NCBI RefSeq assembly: GCF_014643695.1 | Contig: NZ_BMJY01000010.1 | Coordinates: 47,080 to 111,079 of the forward strand | DNA length: 64,000 nt | Source: Microbacterium album | GTDB lineage: Bacteria > Actinomycetota > Actinomycetes > Actinomycetales > Microbacteriaceae | Reading direction: 5' to 3' | Part shown: piece after piece, positions 26,709 through 35,941 of the stretch | How positions within the stretch are numbered: position 1 is the first letter of the stretch | Layout: every line of letters starts with the position of its first letter | The notes under the pieces: generated by a model | What the model saw: only the letters and a program-made list of their open reading frames with translations | What the model was told of the DNA's origin: nothing | The model's database searches: none | Program-made: the position numbers and the translations under genes

Positions 26709-27077
26709 TCAGGCGATCTGGATGGTCCAGATCACCTGCATTCGCCAGACCATCACGGCGACCGACAGCGCCACGACGCCCATGATCACCGTGCTCCAGC
26801 GTCCGCGCTCGACGAGCGCCCAGCCAACGGCCGCGAGCGGCAGCAGTGCGGCGGAGACGAGGTACATCCAGAACTCCAGCACGCTGCCGGTCGGCTCGTT
26901 GCCGACGAACGGCGCGACGATCGCGACGACGATCTGCGCCAGCAGGAGCAGCTCGACGAGCGCGAGCGCCCCGACGGTCCAGTCGCTGGGGCGGCGCCCC
27001 GCCAGGCCCGCGACGACGCACAGGAGCCCCGCCGCGACGCCGACGATGAGCTGGACGATGGTGAATCCCAGGATCAC
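26709..27077 (-). CDS. Small conserved membrane protein
   Basis: A 122-residue integral membrane protein with four hydrophobic segments and very few charged residues. It overlaps the truB stop codon by four bases, consistent with one operon of truB, this gene, the 147-residue membrane protein and ribF. No family motif is recognised; a role in membrane physiology is only a guess. Confidence 0.72.
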   Translation of the reverse strand: MILGFTIVQLIVGVAAGLLCVVAGLAGRRPSDWTVGALALVELLLLAQIVVAIVAPFVGNEPTGSVLEFWMYLVSAALLPLAAVGWALVERGRWSTVIMGVVALSVAVMVWRMQVIWTIQIA

Positions 27078-28000
27078 GACTGCTCCTCCGGCATGTTCAT
27101 GACGCTCTTGATCGCATCCCCTCTCCGCTCCACGATCCCGACGAGCGCCCCCGAGGGATCGATCGCGGCCGCGAACGCTCCGCCCAGGCGCGCCGCGGCC
27201 CCCGCGAGTCGCTTGCCGTGACGCAGGTCCGCGGCCTCCGCGGCGTCCACGTCGAGTCGGCCGAGGACGCGGCCGGCGGCCGCGGCGGGCGGGATCAGCG
27301 CCGCGACGGGGTCGCGGTCCGCCGACAGCTCGTCGAGGCTGCGCGCGTCGGCCAGGTCGAAGGGCCCGATGCGGGTCCGCCTCAGCATCGTGAGGTGCCC
27401 GCCGACGCCCAGCATCGCGCCCAGGTCGCGCGCCAGGGCGCGGATGTAGGTGCCCGAGGAGCAGTCGACGACCGCGTCGACGTCGATGGCCGCACCGCCG
27501 TCGCCGCGGGTCGCTCGGCGCACGTCCCGAACCTCGAAGCGCTCGATCGTCACCTCGCGGGCCTTGAGCGCGACCTCCTGGCCAGCGCGCGCGAGGTCAT
27601 ACGCCCGCTTCCCGTCGACCTTGATCGCCGAGTAGGTGCTCGGCACCTGGGAGATGCGCCCGGTCAGGCGCGCGACGCCCGCGCGGACGGCCGCCTCGTC
27701 GACCGCCGCCAGGGCATCACTCGACGCCGTCTCGACGACCTCCCCCTCGGCGTCGTCGGTCGTCGTGCGGACTCCGAGGCGGATCGTCGTCTCGTACGTC
27801 TTGTCGAGCCCGACGAGGTAGGTCAGCAGGCGCGTGGCGCCCTCGACACCGAGCACGAGCAGGCCCGTCGCCATCGGGTCGAGCGTGCCGGCGTGCCCGA
27901 TCTTGCGCGTCCCGAAGGCGCGGCGCGCGCGTGAGACCACGTCGTGGCTCGTGATCCCGCCCGGCTTGTCGACGAGCAGGATGCCGGGAGCGGGACGCAT
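27074..28000 (-). CDS. truB: tRNA pseudouridine(55) synthase
   Basis: A 308-residue TruB enzyme that makes pseudouridine 55 in the tRNA T-loop. The catalytic Asp41 is in GHAGTLDPMATGLL; the N-terminal LLVDKPGGITSHDVV, the KTYETTIRLG strand and CSSGTYIRALARDLG confirm the family. TACGCT on the minus strand ends seven bases before the ATG. The usual rbfA-truB adjacency is broken here by a lipoprotein gene and mutY. A palindromic repeat lies just upstream at 28.04-28.11 kb. Confidence 0.95.
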   Translation of the reverse strand: MRPAPGILLVDKPGGITSHDVVSRARRAFGTRKIGHAGTLDPMATGLLVLGVEGATRLLTYLVGLDKTYETTIRLGVRTTTDDAEGEVVETASSDALAAVDEAAVRAGVARLTGRISQVPSTYSAIKVDGKRAYDLARAGQEVALKAREVTIERFEVRDVRRATRGDGGAAIDVDAVVDCSSGTYIRALARDLGAMLGVGGHLTMLRRTRIGPFDLADARSLDELSADRDPVAALIPPAAAAGRVLGRLDVDAAEAADLRHGKRLAGAAARLGGAFAAAIDPSGALVGIVERRGDAIKSVMNMPEEQS

Positions 28001-28037
28001 GCCTTCCAGCGTACGCGTCGCGCGCAGCCGTACCGTC

Positions 28038-28112
28038 GATGTCCCACTTCTCGTCGGTCGGTGTCCCGCTTCCTGTCGCTATCGGGCGCCAGAGCGGCAG
28101 GAAGCGGGACAT
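28038..28112. repeat. Diverged solo copy of the GTCCCACTT palindrome family
   Basis: A left half-site (TGTCCCACTTCTCGTCGGTCG) leads into an inverted repeat at 28062-28111 with 19-base arms (one mismatch). Here the core is CCCGCTTCC opposite GGAAGCGGG instead of CCCACTT opposite AAGTGGG: both arms carry the matching change, so pairing is retained. There is no nuclease gene beside this copy. It sits between truB and the convergent-side lipoprotein gene. Confidence 0.75.
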
Positions 28113-28134
28113 GCACCGGTATCAGCGGACGCGG

Positions 28135-28809
28135 TCAGGCACAGACCTCGTAGGGCGGCTCCTCGTTCGTCGTGAGGACGACGCTGTAGGCGCCCTCGGT
28201 GTCCTCCGAGAACACGAAGTACAGCGCGCCGTCGTCATCGTCGTCGTCCGCGACGCGCAGGAACGACCTGGCCGGGATCGAGGATGCCGATTCCTCGGCT
28301 CCCGAGAACTCCGCGAGCACCTCCTCGCGCGTCGATCCCAGCCCCAGGCCGCCGTCGTCGGTGCGCGGCCCGGCACCCGCGGCGTCCACGCCGCCCTCCA
28401 CGGCGATCGTCGTGATCGGGCCGCTCGCGGATCCGGATTCGCGCGCGAACCACAGCGAGTACGCCTCGCCGGCGCCCTGATAAGACGCGACCCATTCGCA
28501 GCTCTCGAGCTGCGTCCATTCGCCCGCGGGCAGCGCGGCCAGCGTCTCAGCGAAGTCGTCGCCGATCTCGAGGGGACCGAGCTCGCCGTCGTCGATCGTC
28601 CAGCCCGCCGGATCGGCCGATCCTCCGCCCTGTTCGGTCGCGGGCGGCGACGGCGTCACCATCTCATCGCCGCCGGCGGGAGGATCCGTCGGTGGGATGG
28701 TCGTGCCCGGGCCGGCGTCGTCCGCCTGCCCGCAGCCGGCAAGCGCGCTGGCCACCAGCAGCGCCGCGAGCGCCGAACCGGCCGTACGTCCTCGGAAGGT
28801 CCTCTGCAT
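28135..28809 (-). CDS. Putative lipoprotein of unknown function
   Basis: A 224-residue secreted protein with a type II signal peptide: basic start, hydrophobic stretch, then lipobox LAGC with Cys26. A Pro/Thr/Gly-rich linker (about residues 27-66) leads to a globular domain with a DDDDDDG acidic run near residue 190 and a conserved-looking C-terminal PPYEVCA. No family recognised. It has a GGAGG-type Shine-Dalgarno and is separated from truB only by the palindromic repeat. Confidence 0.78.
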   Translation of the reverse strand: MQRTFRGRTAGSALAALLVASALAGCGQADDAGPGTTIPPTDPPAGGDEMVTPSPPATEQGGGSADPAGWTIDDGELGPLEIGDDFAETLAALPAGEWTQLESCEWVASYQGAGEAYSLWFARESGSASGPITTIAVEGGVDAAGAGPRTDDGGLGLGSTREEVLAEFSGAEESASSIPARSFLRVADDDDDDGALYFVFSEDTEGAYSVVLTTNEEPPYEVCA

Positions 28810-28966
28810 GACGTGCCTCCTTCGTGTCGCGTCCTTCGACGCTATCCGCAGGCCCGCCGTCCCGCGAGGGGTTGCGGGCGCGGCGCTCCGGCGTTCCGGC
28901 CGGAGCCCCCGGTGTCCGGTCCCGCTCCCGCCGGGCGTCCGCGCCCGGCGGCCCTACGCTGGAGGA

Positions 28967-29848
28967 ATGCCTGAGCTCGTCGTGCGCACCGCGCTGGCCG
29001 AGACGCTCGTCCCCTGGTACCGCGCCGCGGCGCGCGAGCTGCCCTGGCGAGCCCCCGGCTTCGGCGCCTGGGGTGTGCTGGTGAGCGAGTTCATGCTGCA
29101 GCAGACGCCGGTCTCACGCGTGATCCCCCACCTTGAGGCCTGGCTCGAGCGCTGGCCGACGCCCGCCGCGCTGGCGGCGGACGCGCCGGCGGAGGCCGTG
29201 CGCCAGTGGGCCAACCTCGGCTACCCTCGCCGCGCCCTGTGGCTGCATCGCGCCGCGGTCGAGATCCGCGATCGCCATGCCGGTGTCGTCCCGCGCGACG
29301 TCGACGCACTGCTCGCGCTCACGGGCATCGGGGACTACACCGCGCGCGCCGTCGCGGTCTTCGCGTACGGCGACAGGCACCCCGTCGTCGACACCAACAC
29401 TCGCCGCGTGATCGCGCGCGCCGTGCACGCTCGCGCGCAGCCCGGCGCTCCCAGCCGGCGCGATCTGGCCGACATGGACGGGCTCCTGCCCGCCGACGAC
29501 GAGGCGGCCGCGGTCATGAACGCCGCCACGATGGAGCTGGGCGCCGTCGTGTGCACGGCGCGGTCGCCGCGATGCGGGGAGTGCCCCATCCGCGACGCAT
29601 GCGCCTGGGTCGCCTCCGGAAGTCCCGCCACGCCCGACGTCCGGCGCCGCCAGGCCCGGTACGAGGGAAGCGACCGCCAGGCGCGCGGCGCCGTGCTGCG
29701 CGCCCTGCGGGAGTCGGGGCCGCTTCCTCAGGAGGCGGTGATCCCCGACTGGCCGGACGCGCGCCAGCGCGACCGCGCGATCGCCACGCTGGTCTCCGAC
29801 GGGCTCATCGAGCCCGAGGACGGCCTGCTGCAGCTGCCGCGAGGATGA
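28967..29848 (+). CDS. mutY: A/G-specific adenine glycosylase
   Basis: A 293-residue MutY that removes adenine mispaired with 8-oxoguanine. The catalytic Glu41 (SEFMLQQT), the helix-hairpin-helix LTGIGDYTA with Asp123, and the four-cysteine [4Fe-4S] loop (spacing C-x6-C-x2-C-x5-C in CTARSPRCGECPIRDAC) are complete. It lacks an obvious C-terminal NUDT1-like 8-oxoG recognition domain of full length; the tail after residue 225 is short. TACGCT ends six bases before the ATG. It runs opposite to the surrounding translation cluster. Confidence 0.94.
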   Translation: MPELVVRTALAETLVPWYRAAARELPWRAPGFGAWGVLVSEFMLQQTPVSRVIPHLEAWLERWPTPAALAADAPAEAVRQWANLGYPRRALWLHRAAVEIRDRHAGVVPRDVDALLALTGIGDYTARAVAVFAYGDRHPVVDTNTRRVIARAVHARAQPGAPSRRDLADMDGLLPADDEAAAVMNAATMELGAVVCTARSPRCGECPIRDACAWVASGSPATPDVRRRQARYEGSDRQARGAVLRALRESGPLPQEAVIPDWPDARQRDRAIATLVSDGLIEPEDGLLQLPRG

Positions 29849-29877
29849 TGTGCCCTCTTGGGCGCGCGCGCTTGGGC

Positions 29878-29928
29878 ACGGGGGCTTCGGCACGCGAGCG
29901 ATGACACGGGGGCTTCGGTACGCGGGCG
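29878..29928. repeat. Short tandem repeat, two 23-bp units
   Basis: ACGGGGGCTTCGG-CACGCGAGCG and its copy with TACGCGGGCG are separated by five bases and differ at two positions. They fill the 96-base gap between mutY and rbfA together with a GGGCGCC/GGCGCCC palindrome. The palindrome could end transcription from both convergent genes. Confidence 0.6.
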
Positions 29929-29944
29929 CCGGCGCCCGGCCGGC

Positions 29945-30376
29945 TCAGTCGTCCTCGTCCTCGCGAGGCTTGACGTACGGGTCGGGCTCGCCCGCGTACT
30001 GCGCGTCGGCCGCGAGGCCCTTCACCTGCTCGTCCTGCTCCTGGGCGCGGCGCAGCAGCTCGGAGAGGTGCGAGGCCTCCTCGGGCAGCGCGTCCGGGAT
30101 GAACTCGAGCGTCGGAGTGAGGCGCGTGTTGAGCTTGCGCCCCACCTCGGTGCGCAGCAGTCCGGTGGCGGCCTTCAGCGCCGCAGCCGTCGCCTCGCGC
30201 TCCTCGTCGGTGCCGTACACGGTGTAGAACACCGAAGCGTTCTGCAGATCGCCGGTCACCCGCACGTCGGTGATGGTCACGAATCCGAGCCGCGGGTCGC
30301 GCAGCCCCTTCTGCAGCCGCTCCGACAGCACGACGCGGATGCGGTCGGCCACGCGGGCCTGTCGCTCACCAGCCAT
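29945..30376 (-). CDS. rbfA: Ribosome-binding factor A
   Basis: A 143-residue KH-fold protein that binds the 30S subunit during late 16S rRNA maturation. Family features are RVADRIRVVLSERLQ, DPRLGFVTITDVRVTGDLQNA and the C-terminal acidic tail. The ATG at 30376 has GGGAGGAAG before it; an upstream frame start at 30415 overlaps a hairpin. It follows infB on the same strand, with a hairpin between them. Confidence 0.93.
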   Translation of the reverse strand: MAGERQARVADRIRVVLSERLQKGLRDPRLGFVTITDVRVTGDLQNASVFYTVYGTDEEREATAAALKAATGLLRTEVGRKLNTRLTPTLEFIPDALPEEASHLSELLRRAQEQDEQVKGLAADAQYAGEPDPYVKPREDEDD

Positions 30377-30398
30377 TCTTCCTCCCAGGGAAAAGGAC

Positions 30399-30429
30399 TC
30401 TGCCGGGCAGCGCATGGCCGCCCGGCAGA
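30399..30429 (-). terminator. Hairpin with T run between infB and rbfA
   Basis: TCTGCCGGGC and GCCCGGCAGA form a perfect ten-bp stem with an eleven-base loop. On the minus strand it is followed by GTCCTTTTCCC, so it looks like an intrinsic terminator placed 48 bases after the infB stop and 23 before the rbfA start. It would reduce rbfA relative to infB. Confidence 0.6.
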
Positions 30430-30476
30430 ATCATGATGTCACGCAGATCGCGGTGTCACCGCTGACGCGGGGTGCG

Positions 30477-33248
30477 TCACGAACGCGGCTTCTCCACCAT
30501 CTCGGTCGTCTCGATCTCGTCGCCGATCTGGATGTCGTTGAACTTGCCGAGGCCGATACCGCACTCGAAGCCCTCGCGGACCTCGGTGACGTCGTCCTTG
30601 AAACGGCGCAGCGACTCGATCGCCAGGCCGTCGACCAGCACGACGCCGTCGCGGATGACCCGCGCCTTCGCGTTGCGCGTGATCGTGCCCGAGCGGACGA
30701 TGACACCCGCGATGTTGCCGAACTTGGAGGAGCGGAAGACCTCGCGGATCTCCGCGACGCCCGACTGCACCTCCTCGAACTCCGGCTTGAGCATGCCCTT
30801 GAGCGACTGCTCCACATCATCGATCGCGTTGTAGATGACCGAGTAGAACCGGATGTCCACGCCCTCGCGCGCCGCGGCCTCGCGGGCCTTGGCATCGGGA
30901 CGCACGTTGAAGCCGATCACGATCGCGTTGTCGATCGTGGCCAGGTTCACATCCGACTCGGTGATCGCGCCGACGCCGCGGTGGATGATCCGCAGCTGCA
31001 CGCTGTCGTCGACCTCGATCTTGAGCAGCGACTCCTCGAGCGCCTCGACGGCACCCGACACGTCGCCCTTGATGATGAGGTTGAGCGACTCGACCTTGCC
31101 CTCTTCGAGAGCGCGGGTGAAGTCCTCGAGCGACATGCGCTTGCGGGCCTTCGCCAGCTGGGCGTTGCGCTCGACGGCCTCGCGCTTCTCGGCGATCTGG
31201 CGCGCGGTCCGGTCCTCCTCCGTGACGATGAACATGTCACCGGCACGCGGGACCGAGTTGAGGCCCTGCACCTGGACGGGACGCGACGGGGCGGCCTCCT
31301 CCACGTGCTCGCCGTTCTCGTCGATCATGGCGCGCACACGGCCGTACGCCGTGCCCGCGACGATCGCGTCGCCGACGCGGAGGGTTCCCGACTGGATGAG
31401 CACCGTGGCCACCGAGCCGCGACCCTTGTCGAGCTTCGCCTCGATCGCGACGCCTCGGGCAGCCTTGTTCGGGTTGGCCGTGAGGTCCAGGCCCGCGTCG
31501 GCGGTGAGCAGCACCGCGTCGAGCAGATCCTGGATGCCGCTGCCCTGACGCGCCGACACGTCGACGAACATCACGTCGCCGCCGTACTCCTCCGCGACCA
31601 GGCCGTACTCCGTGAGCTGCTGGCGCACGCGAGCCGGGTTCGCCTCGGGCTTGTCGACCTTGTTCACCGCGACCACGATCGGCACACCGGCCGCCTGCGC
31701 GTGGTTCAGCGCCTCGACCGTCTGCGGCATGATGCCGTCGTCGGCCGCCACCACGAGGATCGCGATGTCCGTCACCTGGGCACCGCGGGCACGCATGGCC
31801 GTGAAGGCCTCGTGACCCGGGGTGTCGATGAAGGTGATCGCGCGTTCGATCCCCTCGTGCTCGGTCCAGATCTGGTACGCACCGATGTGCTGCGTGATGC
31901 CGCCGGCCTCGCCCTCGACCACGTTGGTCTTGCGGATGGCGTCGAGCAGTCGCGTCTTACCGTGGTCGACGTGACCCATGACGGTCACGACCGGGGGACG
32001 GATCTCGAGGTCCTCCTCGTTCTCCGCCTCCTCCTCGGCCTCGAGGTTGAGACCGAAGCCCTCGAGGAGCTCCTTGTCCTCGTCCTCGGGCGAGACCATC
32101 TGGATCTTGTAGCCGAGCTCGGCGCCCAGCACCTCGAAGGTCGCCTCGTCGAGCGACTCCGTCGCGGTCGCCATCTCACCGAGGTGGAACAGCACCGTCA
32201 CGAGGTTGCCGGGAAGGACCGACTGACCGGTCAGCGACTCGATCTTGTCGGCGAAGTCCGAGATCGACGCGCCGCGGCGCATCCGGATGACGGTGCTGCC
32301 GTCGCCGCGCGGAACCTTGACGCCGCCGACGATCGGCGCCTCCCGCATCTCGAATTCCTGGCGCTTCGCGCGACGCGACTTGCGCTGCTTCGACTTGCCG
32401 CCGCCCTTGCCGAACGCGCCGGCCGTGCCGCCGCGACCACGTCCACCGGGGCCGGGACGGCCGGGGAACCCGCCGCCACCGCCGGGACGGAAACCGCCAC
32501 CGGCACCGCCGCCACCGGCACCGCCGGGACGACCGGCGCCACCGGGGCGCTGCTGGAACGGAGCGCCGGGACGCCCACCGCCGCCGCCACCACCGGGACG
32601 ACCGGGTCGACCGGGACCACCGGGACGCGGAGCGCCGGGACGCGGCGCCCCGGGACGCGGCGGCTGGGGCTTCGGGATGTTGCCCGGCGTCGGGCGCTGA
32701 CCCATGCCCTGTGCCGACGCGAAGGGGTTGTTACCCGGACGCGGACCGGCGGGACGCTGGCCCATGCCCTGCGACGACGAGAAGGGGTTGTTGCCCGGTC
32801 GAGGACCGGCACCGCCCGGACGCGGAGCGCCGGGACGCGGACCGCCGGGCTTGGGCGCCGCCTCGGCGGCGGGCTTCTGCGCGCTCGGCGCGGGGGCCGG
32901 CGCGGGAGCGGGAGCCGGCGCGGCCGGCTTCTCCTGCTGCTGCGGGGCCGCGGGCTTGGCCGGCGCGGCCTTGCCGGGAGCGGCCGGCTTGCCGGGCGCC
33001 GCGGGCTTGGCAGCCGAGGGACGCGCCGGGCCGGGACGGCCGGGCTTCGCGGGCGTCGCGGCCGGCTTGTCCGCCGGCTTCGCGGCACCTTCGGCCTCGA
33101 ACGCCGCGCGCAGCTTGCGCGCCACCGGCGGCTCGACGGTCGACGACGGGCTCTTCACGAACTCGCCGAGCTCCTTGAGCTTCGCCAGGGCGACCTTGCT
33201 GTCGACGCCGAGTTCCGCGGCGATCTCATGTACGCGTGGTTTTGCCAC
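30477..33248 (-). CDS. infB: Translation initiation factor IF-2
   Basis: A 923-residue IF-2. The N-terminal IF2_N module ([14 protein letters not shown]) is followed by about 250 residues of Pro/Ala/Gly/Arg-rich linker typical of actinobacteria. A second IF2_N, the GTPase domain (GHVDHGKT near residue 428, [17 protein letters not shown]) and domains II-IV follow. It places initiator tRNA on the 30S subunit. The GTG start has CAGGAGA before it, partly beside a nine-bp hairpin. It belongs to the nusA-ylxR-infB-rbfA cluster. Confidence 0.97.
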   Translation of the reverse strand: MAKPRVHEIAAELGVDSKVALAKLKELGEFVKSPSSTVEPPVARKLRAAFEAEGAAKPADKPAATPAKPGRPGPARPSAAKPAAPGKPAAPGKAAPAKPAAPQQQEKPAAPAPAPAPAPAPSAQKPAAEAAPKPGGPRPGAPRPGGAGPRPGNNPFSSSQGMGQRPAGPRPGNNPFASAQGMGQRPTPGNIPKPQPPRPGAPRPGAPRPGGPGRPGRPGGGGGGGRPGAPFQQRPGGAGRPGGAGGGGAGGGFRPGGGGGFPGRPGPGGRGRGGTAGAFGKGGGKSKQRKSRRAKRQEFEMREAPIVGGVKVPRGDGSTVIRMRRGASISDFADKIESLTGQSVLPGNLVTVLFHLGEMATATESLDEATFEVLGAELGYKIQMVSPEDEDKELLEGFGLNLEAEEEAENEEDLEIRPPVVTVMGHVDHGKTRLLDAIRKTNVVEGEAGGITQHIGAYQIWTEHEGIERAITFIDTPGHEAFTAMRARGAQVTDIAILVVAADDGIMPQTVEALNHAQAAGVPIVVAVNKVDKPEANPARVRQQLTEYGLVAEEYGGDVMFVDVSARQGSGIQDLLDAVLLTADAGLDLTANPNKAARGVAIEAKLDKGRGSVATVLIQSGTLRVGDAIVAGTAYGRVRAMIDENGEHVEEAAPSRPVQVQGLNSVPRAGDMFIVTEEDRTARQIAEKREAVERNAQLAKARKRMSLEDFTRALEEGKVESLNLIIKGDVSGAVEALEESLLKIEVDDSVQLRIIHRGVGAITESDVNLATIDNAIVIGFNVRPDAKAREAAAREGVDIRFYSVIYNAIDDVEQSLKGMLKPEFEEVQSGVAEIREVFRSSKFGNIAGVIVRSGTITRNAKARVIRDGVVLVDGLAIESLRRFKDDVTEVREGFECGIGLGKFNDIQIGDEIETTEMVEKPRS

Positions 33249-33255
33249 AATTCTC

Positions 33256-33281
33256 CTGTCTGGGCAGCCTGCCCCAGACAG
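33256..33281 (-). promoter_or_regulatory. Hairpin abutting the infB ribosome-binding site
   Basis: CTGTCTGGG pairs perfectly with CCCAGACAG around an eight-base loop in the 59-base ylxR-infB gap. On the mRNA the 3' arm runs into the Shine-Dalgarno (CAGGAGA) seven bases before the GTG. It may tune infB translation or mark a processing site; there is no T run, so it is not a typical terminator. Confidence 0.5.
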
Positions 33282-33307
33282 GGCAGACCTCTAAAGGCGG
33301 ACGGGTC

Positions 33308-33580
33308 TCATTTCGAGCCGTTCACTTTGTTTCCATAGCCGTTCAGCCGTTTCTCGAGGGTCTGCGTGTCAAGCGGGCCTGACACACGCAATGCTCGTCC
33401 GAAGGCGCGGCGCCTGAGGGCGTTCTCCGCGCACTCGCGATCCGGATGCAACCACGCGCCCCTCCCTGGCAGCGATCCCCTCTCGTCGACGACGAGCCGG
33501 AGATCCTGCGCGACCACTCGGATGAGAGCGGATCGGGGGGCACGCGTGCGACAGCCGACGCACGTTCGTACGGGTTCCAT
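33308..33580 (-). CDS. ylxR: YlxR family (DUF448) RNA-binding protein
   Basis: A 90-residue YlxR protein, the small basic partner of the nusA-infB operon. MEPVRTCVGCRTRAPRSALIRVV and GRGAWLHPDRECAENALRRRAFGRAL are diagnostic. YlxR proteins bind RNA and, in Bacillus, nucleoid and RNase P; the role here is by family. I start at the Met at 33580, where the family begins, not at the frame start 33601. It is separated from nusA by 231 bases containing the dispersed repeat. Confidence 0.9.
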   Translation of the reverse strand: MEPVRTCVGCRTRAPRSALIRVVAQDLRLVVDERGSLPGRGAWLHPDRECAENALRRRAFGRALRVSGPLDTQTLEKRLNGYGNKVNGSK

Positions 33581-33625
33581 CCTACACCTCGTGTCTCTCA
33601 TGGACTCTCCCCGCGAGGCGAGGCA

Positions 33626-33792
33626 CCCGCACGCTCGCTACGCTCTGTTCTTTTTTCCTCCCACGCGTCGGACCCCAAGGGGCCGCTCCGCGAGGGAGGC
33701 GCTTCCGCTTCGCTCCAGCGCGCCGGCGCTGCGCGCCTGGTGGCGGGCGCACTCGCGCCCGCACGCTCGCTACGCTCGCACGGGGTTGAGGT
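33626..33792. repeat. Dispersed structured repeat, third copy (inverted) in nusA-ylxR gap
   Basis: The reverse complement of this stretch matches the 126-bp tandem element near 6.7 kb. The full unit is 33654-33777, with left-flank homology to about 33792, and a partial second unit (33626-33653) stops at TGCGGG. The central hairpins are identical to the other copies; the end motif reads GAGCGTAGCGAGCG instead of GAGCGCGAAGCGCGAGCG. It is transcribed within the nusA operon. Confidence 0.85.
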
Positions 33793-33811
33793 TGCCGTCG
33801 AGTGGGTGTGG

Positions 33812-34801
33812 CTACTCGGACTCGAGGATGCTGTCGGGCTGGATGTCGATCTTCGCGCCCGTGAGCTTGGCCGCGAGGCGGGCGTTCTGGCCCTCCTTGC
33901 CGATCGCGAGCGACAGCTGATAGTCGGGCACGAGCGCGCGGACGGCCTTCGTGGTCGCGTCGAGGACGAAGCTCGAGGTGACCTTGGCGGGCGACAGCGC
34001 GTTCGCGACGAACTTCGCCAGCTCGGGGTCGTAGTCGACGATGTCGATCTTCTCGCCGCTCAGCTCCTCGGTCACGGCGCGCACGCGCCGTCCGAGCTCG
34101 CCGATGCACGCGCCCTTGGCGTTGATCGTCGGATCGTTGGCCTTGACCGCGATCTTCGTCCGGTGCCCCGCCTCCCGCGCGAGCGACGTGATCTCCACGA
34201 GGCCCGCGGCGATCTCCGGGACCTCCAGCGCGAACAGCTTGCGCACCAGTCCGGGATGCGTCCGCGAGACCGTGATGGACGGCCCCTTCGTCCCCTTGGA
34301 CACGCTCGTCACGTAGACGCGGAGACGAGAACCGTGGCGGTACTCCTCGCCGGGCACCTGCTCCTCCGGCGGCAGGATCGCCTCGACGGAGCCGAGGTCC
34401 ACGTGGATCATGCGCGGGTTCGGTCCCTGCTGCACGACCCCCGCGACGATGTCGCCCTCCTTGCCGCGGAACTCGCCCAGCACGGCGTCGTCGGCGATGT
34501 CGCGCAGTCGCTGGCTGATGACCTGCTTGGCGGCGAACGCCGCGATCCGCCCGAAGTCGTCCGGCGTCGTCTCCTCCTCGCCGATGACCGCGCCGGAGTC
34601 GTCGAGCACGGGCACGAAGATGCCCACGTGGCCGGTCTTGCGGTCGAGCTGAGCGCGGACACCCTGGGGCACCTCGCCGCTCTGCGAGACATGCTTGCCG
34701 TAGGCGGTGAGGATCGCCTGCTCGATGATCCGTACCAGCTCGTCGAAGGGGATCTCCTTCTCGCGTTCGACCGTGCGCAGCAGCCCCAGATCGATGTCCA
34801 C
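33812..34801 (-). CDS. nusA: Transcription termination/antitermination factor NusA
   Basis: A 329-residue NusA of the short actinobacterial type: N-terminal RNA-polymerase-binding domain, S1 domain (about residues 110-180), then two KH domains (VRKLFALEVPEIAAG and the final LSLAIGKEGQNARLAAKLTG). It lacks the C-terminal acidic repeats of the E. coli protein, as expected. It modulates pausing, termination and rRNA antitermination. The GTG start has GGGAGG before it. rimP, usually just upstream, is absent from this position. Confidence 0.96.
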   Translation of the reverse strand: MDIDLGLLRTVEREKEIPFDELVRIIEQAILTAYGKHVSQSGEVPQGVRAQLDRKTGHVGIFVPVLDDSGAVIGEEETTPDDFGRIAAFAAKQVISQRLRDIADDAVLGEFRGKEGDIVAGVVQQGPNPRMIHVDLGSVEAILPPEEQVPGEEYRHGSRLRVYVTSVSKGTKGPSITVSRTHPGLVRKLFALEVPEIAAGLVEITSLAREAGHRTKIAVKANDPTINAKGACIGELGRRVRAVTEELSGEKIDIVDYDPELAKFVANALSPAKVTSSFVLDATTKAVRALVPDYQLSLAIGKEGQNARLAAKLTGAKIDIQPDSILESE

Positions 34802-34909
34802 AGCGACCTCCCTATTCAGCTCTCACCGGCATACGTCCCGCCGATATCCCCCTGACATTACCCGACGACGACGATCCGCATGCTGTGAGTCGGCGCGCCG
34901 CCCCGGCGC

Positions 34910-35941
34910 CTACCGGGTGACGCGGTTCAGGAACGCGACGGTCGAGTCGAATGCGCGGCGGGCGTCCTCGAAGTCCAGGTGGAACTGGTACTCGTGCGGG
35001 AGGGACGGCACGTGGTCGCCGGGGTAGAAGAGGGTCGTGACATCGACGCCGAGACGCTCCAGCCGCGCGGCGAACGGGCGGGACTGGCCGGCCGTGAGCG
35101 TGTCCCCGTTGCCGCCGGAGATCCATGCGCGGGGAAAGTTCTCGTCGACCCAGTCGACGGTCGACATCCGGCGGTCGCCCTGCGAGTCCTGCCAGCCGCG
35201 GCCCAGATACGCGCGCAGCGCGATCCGGAAGCCCCAGCCGGTGACTCCGGGCGCCCGGGGGATGTCGCTCACGTCGTAGATCCCGCAGTTCAGCACGACC
35301 CCGCGCAGCTGCTCGGGCTGCAGGGCCGGGCGGACGCCGACCTCACGCGCGTAGTCGGGCCGGGTCGTGACGACGGCCAGCTGGCTGGCGAGGTTGGCTC
35401 CCGCCGAGTCGCCCGCGAGCACGATGCGCGCCGGATCGACGCGGAACTCCCGTGCGCGCGCGACGAGGAACCCGAGCGCGGCGTTCACCTGCGCCAGGGC
35501 CGACGGATACGGGCTCTCGGGAGCCACGCCGTAGCTCACCGCGACGGCCGTGTACCCCTCGGCCGCCAGCATCCGCGCGTACGGACGGACGTCCTCCTTG
35601 GACCCGGAGATCCATGCGCCGCCGTGGATCCACACGACCGTCGCTCGCGGATCTTCGTCAGCCCCGGGCGAGAACACGTCCAGGCTGGTGCGCGCTCCGG
35701 CGCCGCCGTAGACCACGTCGAGCGTCTCCCGGAGGCCCCCGGCCGGCTCGTACGCGGCCATCTCCGCGGCCGTGGCGCGCGCGCTCTTCTCGAAGATCGC
35801 ACGGATGAGCATCGCGGCCGGCCACGGCGAGGCGAGCGCCGCCCCCGCGGCGCCGGCCGCACCGAGGGCGAGCGCCGTCAGCGGAAGAACCCGGGACGGA
35901 CGCCGCTGTCCCGGAAGCCGCCTGCGATCCGCCGTGCCCAC
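34910..35941 (-). CDS. Alpha/beta hydrolase, HSL-type esterase
   Basis: A 343-residue esterase/lipase with an N-terminal signal-anchor (hydrophobic residues 19-40). The oxyanion motif HGGAW and the nucleophile elbow GDSAGA are those of the hormone-sensitive-lipase family; the catalytic Asp and His are expected near GNGDTLT and PGDHVPS. The substrate is unknown. The GTG start has TATCGT on the minus strand ending six bases before it. It sits between proS and nusA, in the place where rimP is often found. Confidence 0.85.
   Translation of the reverse strand: MGTADRRRLPGQRRPSRVLPLTALALGAAGAAGAALASPWPAAMLIRAIFEKSARATAAEMAAYEPAGGLRETLDVVYGGAGARTSLDVFSPGADEDPRATVVWIHGGAWISGSKEDVRPYARMLAAEGYTAVAVSYGVAPESPYPSALAQVNAALGFLVARAREFRVDPARIVLAGDSAGANLASQLAVVTTRPDYAREVGVRPALQPEQLRGVVLNCGIYDVSDIPRAPGVTGWGFRIALRAYLGRGWQDSQGDRRMSTVDWVDENFPRAWISGGNGDTLTAGQSRPFAARLERLGVDVTTLFYPGDHVPSLPHEYQFHLDFEDARRAFDSTVAFLNRVTR

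Noticed and set aside
30270..33338. 1022-codon open frame on the plus strand opposite infB
   Set aside because: It is a shadow of the GC-rich infB gene: its codons mirror infB third positions, composition is His/Arg/Asp/Leu-biased and no family motif is present, while infB has complete IF-2 domains.
34802..34909. A short rimP remnant between nusA and the hydrolase
   Set aside because: Only 108 bases with no frame resembling RimP.
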